DNA from: Deltaproteobacteria bacterium RBG_16_54_11 | GTDB taxonomy: Bacteria; Desulfobacterota; B13-G15; RBG-16-54-18 | DNA: 6,481 bases | Direction: 5' to 3' | NCBI GenBank assembly: GCA_001797905.1 | Contig: MGQS01000090.1 | Span: forward strand, 1,129-7,609 | In this document: in pieces, positions 1 through 5,343 of the stretch | Numbering within the stretch: position 1 is the stretch's first letter | How the letters are laid out: the number at the start of each line of letters is the position of its first letter | Notes under the pieces: generated by a model | Database searches by the model: none | Told to the model about the DNA's origin: nothing | What the model saw: only the letters and a program-made list of their open reading frames with translations | Translations under genes and position numbers: made by a program

Positions 1-10
1 AAGGAATGAT

Positions 11-703
11 ATGTGGCGTCCTCTGTTACTCATGTGTCTCGTTGCCGCCGTGATAGTCCTCTCCTATGTTTTCGGCATAGGCGAAAGGCTCGCGGCTCTC
101 AGGGATTGGATTCATTCTTTGGGAGCCCTGGGACCGGTTGTCTTTGTTTTGCTCTATGCAGGGGCGACGGTTGCTGCCCTCCCAGGCCTGGCGATGACCA
201 TTGCTGCGGGGGCAATATTCGGATCCGTTGCCGGCGTCATCGTCGTGAGCATCGGATCAACCATTGGAGCAAGCTTGGCTTTCCTGGTTTCCCGCTACTT
301 TGCCCGCGACGCCACGGCTAAATGGCTCTCCTCGCGAGAAACCTTCAAAAAGCTTGATGACCTTACCAAAAAACACGGCGCTATCATGGTCGCCATTGTT
401 CGTCTGGTGCCCCTGTTCCCCTTCAATCTTGTCAACTATGGATTCGGATTGACGAATGTGCGATTTTGGACATACGTGTTGTGGTCATGGCTGTGCATGT
501 TGCCGGGGACGGTCCTGTATGTGGTGGGGACCGATGCCGCCATTCAGGCTATCGTGGATAAAAAGGTGCCATGGATCCTCGTCGGGATCGTGATAGGCAC
601 GAGCATCCTCCTTGTGGCACTGGTACGATTCGCTCGCAAGCGGCTGCATGAGGAGAAGAAAGGCGAAACGCACGAAGATGCCCCTGTCAGGGTCCGTCGT
701 TAA
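11..703 (+). CDS. TVP38/TMEM64 family (VTT/SNARE-associated domain) inner-membrane protein
   Basis: A 230-residue polytopic membrane protein of the TVP38/TMEM64 (DedA-like, VTT domain) family. Hydrophobic segments lie at about residues 4-22, 40-58, 61-95, 153-173 and 187-207. The family signature is visible: a Gly/Ala-rich re-entrant-like stretch around LPGLAMTIAAGAIFG (57-71), then RLVPLFPFNLVNYGFG (131-146), where the R-x-x-P-x-x-P-F-x-x-x-N-Y pattern is typical. A short basic tail (RFARKRLHEEKK) follows the last membrane segment. Length is normal for the family. The ATG at 11 is preceded by AAGGA five bases upstream. A TGA at 7-9 could end an upstream gene, but this is not testable here. 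DedA/TVP38 relatives are linked to lipid scrambling, membrane homeostasis or small-solute transport; the substrate of this one is unknown. It is first of three co-directional genes, 72 bases before a flavin reductase, which suggests a shared function. Family assignment is confident, biochemical role is not. Confidence 0.92.
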   Translation: MWRPLLLMCLVAAVIVLSYVFGIGERLAALRDWIHSLGALGPVVFVLLYAGATVAALPGLAMTIAAGAIFGSVAGVIVVSIGSTIGASLAFLVSRYFARDATAKWLSSRETFKKLDDLTKKHGAIMVAIVRLVPLFPFNLVNYGFGLTNVRFWTYVLWSWLCMLPGTVLYVVGTDAAIQAIVDKKVPWILVGIVIGTSILLVALVRFARKRLHEEKKGETHEDAPVRVRR

Positions 704-763
704 GATAATGAGGCTGAGTCTATCAGCGGCATTTATCCACGCAATTAAAAAAGATCAGGGGAG

Positions 764-771
764 AAAGGAGG
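764..771 (+). promoter_or_regulatory. Strong ribosome binding site of the oxidoreductase gene
   Basis: AAAGGAGG sits four bases before the ATG at 776 and is a near-perfect anti-16S match. It fixes the start codon. The 72-base gap after the upstream gene (704-775) shows no terminator hairpin, so the two genes are probably co-transcribed. Confidence 0.7.
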
Positions 772-775
772 CCGT

Positions 776-2251
776 ATGGCTACGTTTGACTATGACCTTG
801 GTATTATCGGGGGCGGGGCTGCCGGGCTTACCGCCGCGGCCGGGGCAGCCCAGTTTGGGGCCAAGAGCATTATTATAGAAAAATACAAGGAGTTGGGAGG
901 GGACTGCCTGCACTTCGGCTGCGTGCCGTCGAAGACGCTGATCAGAAGCGCAGGGGTCTGGGCCCTTGCTCGACGATCACCGGAATTCGGCCTTCCCGAG
1001 GTGACGCTGCCGCCGGTAGACCTGGGGGCAGTCATGGACCGCGTCCAATCGGTCATTGCGCAAATACAAGGGCATGATTCCACCGAACGGTTTTGCAGCC
1101 TGGGTGCGCAGGTGCGTTTTGGGCAACCGAGATTTCTCGACGACCATACGGTAGAGGTGGACGGTGATCGCCTTTCTGCGAAGGCATGGATCATATCGAC
1201 GGGTTCAAGCCCGGCGCTCCCCCCGGTGGAGGGGCTGCTCAACGTGCCGTATTGGACCAATGAGACGGTCTTTTCCCAAAGAATACTTCCACCACGGCTT
1301 CTGGTCTTGGGAGGCGGTCCCATTGGCCTTGAAATGGCACAGGCCTTTCAGCGGCTGGGCTCCCGAGTCACCATCGTCGAGTTCATGGATCAGATCCTCG
1401 GTCCTGAGGATGCCGACGTTGCCGATATCCTGAGAAATCGCCTCGAGGCCGAGGGCATGGCGATGCTCACCGGTACCAAGGCAGTGAAGGCGGAATCACA
1501 TGGCGCGGAGATCCTTCTCACCGTAGCCCCGGCAAGCGGGAAAGGAGCAACCCGCGTACTTAAAGCAGACGCCCTCCTCGTTGCCACGGGAAGAAAACCC
1601 AATGTGATGGACCTCGGGCTTGAGCAGGCTGGAGTGGAATTCACCCCTCGCGGCATCCCGACGAACGCCCGCATGCAGACTACTATGCATCATATGTATG
1701 CCTGCGGAGATGTGAACGGTCAGTTCCCCTTTACGCATGTGGCAGGCTATGAGGCCAGTGTTGCCCTTACCAATATAATCCTGCACCTGCCTCGCAGGGC
1801 CGACTATGCCAAGGTCGGCTGGTGTACGTACACCGATCCCGAGGTGGCGAGTATCGGTCTTAATGAAAAGCGGGCCAAGGCAGCCAATATCGAATATCGG
1901 GTCCTTACAGAACACTTCCGGGAGAATGACCGGGCCCTTGCCGAAGGGGAATCCAGGGGAAAGATCAAGATACTGATAAGCCCCAAAGGAAAACCTCTCG
2001 GATGCCAGATCATCGGTGCTCATGCAGGAGAGCTCATCCATGAATGGGTGGTGGCCATCGCCGGCGGGGTCAAGCTCTCAACGATGGCCGGGGGCATCCA
2101 TGTATATCCCACCCTCTCGGAGATCTCAAAGCGGGCCGCCGGGCACTACTTTGCCGAAAAGCTCTTCAGTGAAAGGACCAAGAGTATACTTCGTCATCTC
2201 TTCCACCTCAAGGGCAGGGCGTGCACCCCATCCACGAAGGTTCCCCGATGA
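776..2251 (+). CDS. FAD-dependent pyridine nucleotide-disulfide oxidoreductase (lipoamide dehydrogenase/mercuric reductase-like)
   Basis: A 491-residue soluble flavoenzyme of class I pyridine nucleotide-disulfide oxidoreductases. Visible parts: FAD-binding GGGAAGL (12-18); redox-active disulfide in GGDCLHFGCVPSK, Cys44 and Cys49 (CX4C); NAD(P)-binding Rossmann motif GGGPIGLEMA (179-188); ATGRKPN (270-276); FAD-contacting ACGDVNG (309-315); and the C-terminal dimerisation domain with HVYPTLSE (442-449). The position just before Pro-Thr, where lipoamide dehydrogenases carry the catalytic His, is Tyr444. The protein has neither the N-terminal heavy-metal domain nor the C-terminal vicinal Cys pair of true MerA (only Cys483). 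It is therefore unlikely to be authentic MerA or the E3 subunit, although automatic pipelines may call it 'mercuric reductase'. Acidic Glu202 after the second Rossmann strand favours NADH over NADPH (inference). Probably cytosolic. Its stop codon overlaps the next gene by four bases, indicating translational coupling. The substrate is unknown. Confidence 0.93.
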   Translation: MATFDYDLGIIGGGAAGLTAAAGAAQFGAKSIIIEKYKELGGDCLHFGCVPSKTLIRSAGVWALARRSPEFGLPEVTLPPVDLGAVMDRVQSVIAQIQGHDSTERFCSLGAQVRFGQPRFLDDHTVEVDGDRLSAKAWIISTGSSPALPPVEGLLNVPYWTNETVFSQRILPPRLLVLGGGPIGLEMAQAFQRLGSRVTIVEFMDQILGPEDADVADILRNRLEAEGMAMLTGTKAVKAESHGAEILLTVAPASGKGATRVLKADALLVATGRKPNVMDLGLEQAGVEFTPRGIPTNARMQTTMHHMYACGDVNGQFPFTHVAGYEASVALTNIILHLPRRADYAKVGWCTYTDPEVASIGLNEKRAKAANIEYRVLTEHFRENDRALAEGESRGKIKILISPKGKPLGCQIIGAHAGELIHEWVVAIAGGVKLSTMAGGIHVYPTLSEISKRAAGHYFAEKLFSERTKSILRHLFHLKGRACTPSTKVPR

Positions 2252-3102
2252 AGGTCTTCTACAAGAGGAAGCCGCAGATAACAAGTGCACTATCCATCGT
2301 GTTGTTTGCGGCACTGCTGTTGAGCCTGTGTCCGACAAGGGCTCTTTCTGCTAGTCCCGCGCAGTTTGACTATTCGAGCTATCAACAGTTTCTTGACCGG
2401 TATGTGGTACAGGGTAAGTCCATTGGCGGCATCAAGCTCTCGGTAATCGATTATGAGTCAATCCAACGGGATCGTAAAAAGCCTAATTCTCTCTACGAGC
2501 GCATCCTGAAACAACTGGCCACATTTGATCCACGCACGCTTCGAAATACACAAGAACAGAAGGCCTTCTGGATCAATACCTATAATATCGGGGCCATCAA
2601 GATGATCGTAGATTACTACCCTGTCGATAGCATCCGCAGCAGAAAGATCAACTGGTTCAGAAACCCCTGGGCATTAAAAATACTGACCATCGGGAACGAG
2701 ACGTACAGCCTCGGCCAAATCGAGCATGAGATCCTGATAGGGAATTATCAAGACCCCCTGATCCATTTTGCCATTGTATGCGCCTCGGTAAGCTGCCCGG
2801 ACCTCAATCCTCAGGTATACCGAGGGGACCGGTTGCAGCGGCAACTGGAGAGGCGGGCACGCCACTTTCTATTGAATCGCAAGAAAGGTCTCCGGATACG
2901 CAAAGAGCAGGACGAGGTATTTTTCTCCCAGATCTTTAGGTTTGACGAAAAGAGCTTTGCCAACGGGGCCAAAGATGCTGTCCCCCTTATCGTACGCTTT
3001 ATCGATGACAACGAGGATCGCGAATACGTTCATACCGGAAACTACAAGATCAGGTATCTCGATTACAACTGGGACCTCAATACCCTGAAAAACAGTCGAT
3101 AG
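2248..3102 (+). CDS. Exported DUF547 domain protein
   Basis: A 284-residue protein read from the ATG at 2248, which overlaps the preceding stop (ATGA) and has GAAGG seven bases upstream. An in-frame GTG at 2221 would add nine residues before the basic start of the signal peptide and is less likely. Residues 1-35 form a Sec signal: a basic KRK region, a hydrophobic core SIVLFAALLLSL, and a likely cut after ALSA. Cys28 lacks a proper lipobox, so a soluble periplasmic protein is expected. The DUF547 core shows AFWINTYNIGAIK (106-118), GQIEHEIL (156-163), HFAIVCASVSCPDLNP (173-188) and a C-terminal LDYNWDLN (271-278). His160, His173, Cys178 and Cys183 sit at family-conserved positions and are candidate catalytic or metal/disulfide residues. 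DUF547 has no settled activity. Its place behind the VTT membrane protein and disulfide reductase suggests the three act together across the inner membrane. Confidence 0.9.
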   Translation: MKVFYKRKPQITSALSIVLFAALLLSLCPTRALSASPAQFDYSSYQQFLDRYVVQGKSIGGIKLSVIDYESIQRDRKKPNSLYERILKQLATFDPRTLRNTQEQKAFWINTYNIGAIKMIVDYYPVDSIRSRKINWFRNPWALKILTIGNETYSLGQIEHEILIGNYQDPLIHFAIVCASVSCPDLNPQVYRGDRLQRQLERRARHFLLNRKKGLRIRKEQDEVFFSQIFRFDEKSFANGAKDAVPLIVRFIDDNEDREYVHTGNYKIRYLDYNWDLNTLKNSR

Positions 3103-3107
3103 GGGGA

Positions 3108-3121
3108 TTACAACATTGTAA
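3108..3121. promoter_or_regulatory. Perfect 14-base palindrome, candidate operator
   Basis: TTACAACATTGTAA is two six-base arms around a two-base centre, beginning six bases after the DUF547 stop. It is too short and AT-rich, and lacks the T-run, to be an intrinsic terminator. Its symmetry fits a dimeric repressor site, but no regulator is encoded in the window and no second copy was noticed. Confidence 0.3.
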
Positions 3122-3221
3122 GGGTAGAGAGAGATGTCGAATTCTCCCGATATGGGCATGAGGAATAGCTCCAAAAAAGTTCTAGATATTTTTTCGCGTG
3201 TTTGCTAGAGTTGCTATTGCT

Positions 3222-3332
3222 CGGTGACCCCTGCCGAAGGGTAAGGGTAATGGAACACGGTCCCACCGTCTAGCGGCCGAGGATGGCGGCCTCTTACGCC
3301 GAAAAAAAAGTGCGCGTCCCCTTTGGGAGCGC
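3222..3332 (+). promoter_or_regulatory. Potentially structured mRNA leader upstream of the small exported protein
   Basis: This GC-rich stretch lies within the 261-base gap between genes (3103-3363) and can fold in several ways. CGGTG (3222-3226) pairs with CACCG (3264-3268), and the adjoining ACC can pair with GGT at 3259-3261. GGCG (3286-3289 region) can pair with CGCC (3297-3300). GCGC-G-TCCC (3312-3320) pairs with GGGA-GCGC (3325-3332) around a CTTT loop, leaving one bulged G. The last hairpin ends 31 bases before the proposed GTG start and has no U-run, so it is not an intrinsic terminator. I could not match the whole to any riboswitch class I know (c-di-GMP, cobalamin, TPP, SAM, glycine, Moco and fluoride were considered). 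Part of it overlaps the tRNA-like segment described separately. Folding is by eye only. Confidence 0.35.
3259..3331 (+). pseudogene. tRNA-like segment, possible decayed tRNA (Glu-like body, CTT anticodon position)
   Basis: The segment follows a tRNA layout. Acceptor 5' arm GGTCCCA (3259-3265) faces TGGGAGC (3324-3330) with one G-G mismatch. CC is followed by a D-arm GTC-TAGCGGCCGAG-GAT (3268-3284). The anticodon arm is GCGGC-CTCTTAC-GCCGA (3286-3302), four pairs plus one mismatch, with T33, CTT at the anticodon position and A37. By memory comparison with E. coli tRNA-Glu, about 30 of the first 44 bases agree without gaps, including nearly the whole D-arm. The remaining 21 bases match the expected length for variable loop plus T-arm, but there is no GTTCGAATC-type T-loop and only weak T-stem pairing. 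A functional tRNA is therefore unlikely. After the discriminator-position G (3331) come CCC rather than CCA. It may be a degenerate tRNA copy, a tRNA-derived scar or chance. Confidence 0.35.
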
Positions 3333-3363
3333 CCCGGTAAAAAAAGGATATCTTGGGAAGGCC

Positions 3364-3882
3364 GTGAAGCGAAAGATACAACTGTTTTGTCTGTTGGTGA
3401 TTGGACTCATGTTGGCCCCCGTGGTCTTCGCCCAGGACAGCGACGTCTCGCTGCTGAAGGAGAGGATCATCAATCTCCAAAACATATATCCTCTCGGCAT
3501 TCGCACCCTTATCGCCTGTTCTAAGGTGACCGATTATGGCTTCTATGAACCCCTTCCCGACAACAAGGTGAAGGCCGGAGATGTGATTTTTTTCTATTTT
3601 GAACCCCAAAATCCCTCTACCAAAAAGACCGCGGGAAGCTACGAGATCTGGCTCACCCAGGATATGGTCGTCCTCACCGAACAGCAACAGGAGGTGTTCA
3701 AAAAAGAAAATGCCGTCGAGATACATTACCAAACCCGCTCACCCCGTCTCGACATCTATGGCGTTAATCAACTGACATTAACGGATATTCCACCGGGGAG
3801 GTATATCTTCAAGGCGATCTTGCACGATAAGATAAAGGGCGAGGCCGCCTCGGCTACGTGGGCCTTTGTGGTGGTAAGGTGA
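3364..3882 (+). CDS. Small exported protein of unknown function
   Basis: A 172-residue protein read from the GTG at 3364. An in-frame ATG at 3283 would add 27 residues encoded by the structured, tRNA-like leader and has no ribosome binding site. Starting at the GTG gives a textbook signal peptide: KRK, then a hydrophobic LFCLLVIGLMLAPVV, with cleavage near VFA-Q (residue 23/24). The drawback is that GGGAAGG lies only two bases from the GTG and AAAGGA about 15 bases away, so neither spacing is ideal. The mature part appears beta-rich: KAGDVIFFYFEPQNP, GSYEIWLTQD and GVNQLTLTDIPPGRYIFKAIL, then a final strand WAFVVV. This alternation and the 'D-I-P-P-G-x-Y' turn before the last strands suggest a small Ig-like beta-sandwich. 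One Cys remains after processing. No enzymatic motif is seen. It is probably periplasmic; function not recognised. Confidence 0.75.
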   Translation: MKRKIQLFCLLVIGLMLAPVVFAQDSDVSLLKERIINLQNIYPLGIRTLIACSKVTDYGFYEPLPDNKVKAGDVIFFYFEPQNPSTKKTAGSYEIWLTQDMVVLTEQQQEVFKKENAVEIHYQTRSPRLDIYGVNQLTLTDIPPGRYIFKAILHDKIKGEAASATWAFVVVR

Positions 3883-3973
3883 CGATTTTTGTCCATAACA
3901 GGGACGCAATAGGGCACCCCGAACACGAAGCACCTTCCCCTCTCTTGTTCCCTTTTTCTAACTACTTGTTTTT

Positions 3974-4001
3974 TAAAGGATATGTATGACCCTTTCCTTT
4001 A
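3974..4001. promoter_or_regulatory. Inverted repeat upstream of the sigma-54 promoter, candidate activator site
   Basis: TAAAGGA (3974-3980) and TCCTTTA (3995-4001) are seven-base inverted arms separated by 14 bases, ending about 20 bases before the -24 element. Sigma-54 promoters need an enhancer-binding protein, usually bound upstream. This is a possible but weak candidate, because the surrounding sequence is pyrimidine-rich and such repeats can arise by chance. The rest of the gap after the previous stop (3883-3973) holds a C/T-rich run and nothing else I can name. Confidence 0.2.
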
Positions 4002-4020
4002 TTGTCCTTTTTCTTGAAAA

Positions 4021-4037
4021 TTGGCACCCAAAATGCT
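4021..4037 (+). promoter_or_regulatory. Sigma-54 (RpoN) -24/-12 promoter
   Basis: TTGGCACCCAAAATGCT closely matches the RpoN consensus TTGGCACG-N4-TTGCA/T. The invariant GG (4023-4024) and GC (4035-4036) are separated by exactly ten bases. Transcription should start near 4048, about 27 bases upstream of the TTG start codon at 4075. Its location in an intergenic region, on the correct strand and at a sensible distance, adds weight. It predicts control by a bacterial enhancer-binding protein; none is encoded in the window. Confidence 0.72.
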
Positions 4038-4044
4038 TTAAAGA

Positions 4045-4060
4045 ACTGGGAAAACCCGGT
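4045..4060 (+). other. Small hairpin at the predicted mRNA 5' end
   Basis: ACTGGG-AAAA-CCCGGT forms a six-pair stem (one G-T) with a four-base loop. It falls at the transcription start predicted from the sigma-54 element and ends three bases before the ribosome binding site. A 5'-terminal stem of this kind could stabilise the message or influence ribosome loading; this is inference. Confidence 0.4.
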
Positions 4061-4062
4061 AC

Positions 4063-4068
4063 AAGGAG
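4063..4068 (+). promoter_or_regulatory. Ribosome binding site that fixes a TTG start
   Basis: AAGGAG lies six bases before the TTG at 4075. There is no in-frame ATG near it. The strong site and ideal spacing support TTG as the true start of the YIP1-domain gene. Confidence 0.7.
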
Positions 4069-4074
4069 ATAGCC

Positions 4075-5322
4075 TTGAGCGACGAGCAAGGGGCCCGGTA
4101 TAAGGTCACCTTTTTAGGGCCGGCCCGCAACGACCTGGAGCACGTGAACAAATTGGCAGAAGGGCTCAAGGATCGCTTTAAGCTCTCCGACGAGGCCGTC
4201 ACCAAGGTGATGAGGATGGCCCCGGTCGTGATCAAGAAAGATGCCACCCTGGCAGAAGCCCAGCAATACAAAGGGGCCCTGGAGGCCATCGGGGCAAAGG
4301 TTCAACTAGAGCCTATCGAGGAGGCAATCGAGCAATTGCAACTAACGGAGGAAGACGCCTCTTCTCTCGATCGAGAGCCTCAGATCATCCCCGTGAGGGC
4401 AAAAACTCCTCCCCCTTCCCCTAAGACGGCTGCAACTGAGGGGAAGGCGGACTCGTCGATGACTACCTGTCCTCAGTGCGGGTGTGTACAGGATAAGACG
4501 GATGAGTGTTTCAAGTGCGGCATAATCATCTCTAAATTTCTGAAATATCAAGGGGAGGTCAAGCCCGCGGGGGTTGAGGGTGTGAGCCCCGTGCCTGCTG
4601 CCGGAACCCCTGCAGAGGGACCCCAGCCTCAAAGAATCATCGGCATCCCGATCGATGAACCGTCAGGTTCCACCCCCTGGGAGGATATGGCCAGCCTCGG
4701 GTTTTTCACCGCCTTTTTCAGGACCATGAAGGAGGTCCTCTTCTCCCCCACTGCTTTTTTTAGAGGTATGCCTGTGAACAAGGGGATGGGGAGCCCCCTC
4801 TTGTATGGGGTGATTATAAGTTTCTTGGGGACGACGGTCGGCCTCTTAGAGCAATATGCCATCTCGGGTTTTATCGGGACTTTTTCCCAGGTAGAAGGTA
4901 TGCAGGGTGTGAACTTCTTTCAAACCGTTTTTCTTCTCATGTATGCCTTCATTCTTCCTCTCATGATCGCCATCGGCCTCTTTATAGGCAGTGGGATATT
5001 CCACATCTGCCTCATGATAGTCGGAGCAGGCAAACGGGGGTTCGAGGCCACCTTCAGGGTGGTCTCCTATACCAGCAGCAGCCAGGCCTTCGCGCTCGTG
5101 CCTTTCTTGGGAGGATTCATTATCGTCATTTACAATCTTGTTCTGTGGACTATCGGCTTCAGGGAAAGCCACCGCACCACCACCGGAAGGGCATTCATCG
5201 CCGTGTTACTCCCCATGATTATTGTGTCGTTCTTCATCGGCCTATTAGTCTTTGCTATCATTATCCCTCTCATTTTCTCGCAAGGCCAGCAGATAATGGA
5301 ACAACCGCCCCAGAGCTTTTAA
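4075..5322 (+). CDS. L7/L12-like domain, zinc ribbon and YIP1-family membrane protein
   Basis: A 415-residue protein in three parts. Residues 8-80 resemble the ribosomal L7/L12 C-terminal fold: strand YKVTFLG, then helices, with RMAPVVIKKDATLAEAQ and LEAIGAKVQLEP echoing the L7/L12 pattern AP-x(3)-K-x(4)-EA ... LE-x-AGA-x-V. Residues 132-148 are a zinc ribbon with Cys132/Cys135 (CPQC) and Cys145/Cys148 (CFKC); Cys137 is an extra cysteine. Proline-rich linkers flank it (about 103-118 and 163-200). The C-terminal half matches YIP1 domains: an FFRTMKEVLFSPTAFFRGMP lead-in (214-233), membrane segments at about 241-260, 285-316, 340-362 and 373-402, and the conserved GAGKRGFEATFRVVSY (317-332). 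N-terminal domains should be cytosolic. Bacterial YIP1 proteins have no firmly established role; membrane organisation or protein/lipid trafficking is only suggested by eukaryotic homologues. TTG start, sigma-54 promoter. Runs convergently into the minus-strand operon, 21 bases away. Confidence 0.85.
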   Translation: MSDEQGARYKVTFLGPARNDLEHVNKLAEGLKDRFKLSDEAVTKVMRMAPVVIKKDATLAEAQQYKGALEAIGAKVQLEPIEEAIEQLQLTEEDASSLDREPQIIPVRAKTPPPSPKTAATEGKADSSMTTCPQCGCVQDKTDECFKCGIIISKFLKYQGEVKPAGVEGVSPVPAAGTPAEGPQPQRIIGIPIDEPSGSTPWEDMASLGFFTAFFRTMKEVLFSPTAFFRGMPVNKGMGSPLLYGVIISFLGTTVGLLEQYAISGFIGTFSQVEGMQGVNFFQTVFLLMYAFILPLMIAIGLFIGSGIFHICLMIVGAGKRGFEATFRVVSYTSSSQAFALVPFLGGFIIVIYNLVLWTIGFRESHRTTTGRAFIAVLLPMIIVSFFIGLLVFAIIIPLIFSQGQQIMEQPPQSF

Positions 5323-5343
5323 TAATCCACCCAAAACTATTTT

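Noticed and set aside
1496..2041. 181-codon open frame on the minus strand inside the oxidoreductase gene
   Set aside because: It is antisense to a well-recognised family protein, has no recognisable motif, and its own start lacks context. It is a shadow of the GC-rich coding strand, as is the minus-strand frame at 790-1323.
2221..2247. GTG at 2221 as start of the DUF547 protein
   Set aside because: The ATG at 2248 gives a standard signal peptide, the usual ATGA overlap and a better ribosome binding site spacing.
776..2251. Assignment as authentic mercuric reductase (merA)
   Set aside because: No N-terminal heavy-metal domain, no C-terminal Cys-Cys pair and no mer genes nearby.
3259..3331. 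Functional tRNA gene
   Set aside because: The T-loop and T-stem are not recognisable, the acceptor and anticodon stems each have a mismatch, and CCA is not encoded.
3312..3332. Intrinsic terminator
   Set aside because: The stem is strong but it is followed by CCCGGTAAAAAAA on the plus strand, with no T-run.
3283..3363. ATG at 3283 as start of the small exported protein
   Set aside because: No ribosome binding site, and the extra 27 residues come from the structured, tRNA-like leader and would bury the signal peptide. GTG 3364 is preferred.
3214..3732. 172-codon minus-strand open frame over the small exported protein
   Set aside because: The plus-strand reading has a clear signal peptide and strand-like pattern. 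The minus reading has no signal, motif or ribosome binding site.
5323..5343. Bidirectional terminator between the convergent genes
   Set aside because: The 21-base gap has a short T-run but no inverted repeat I can see.
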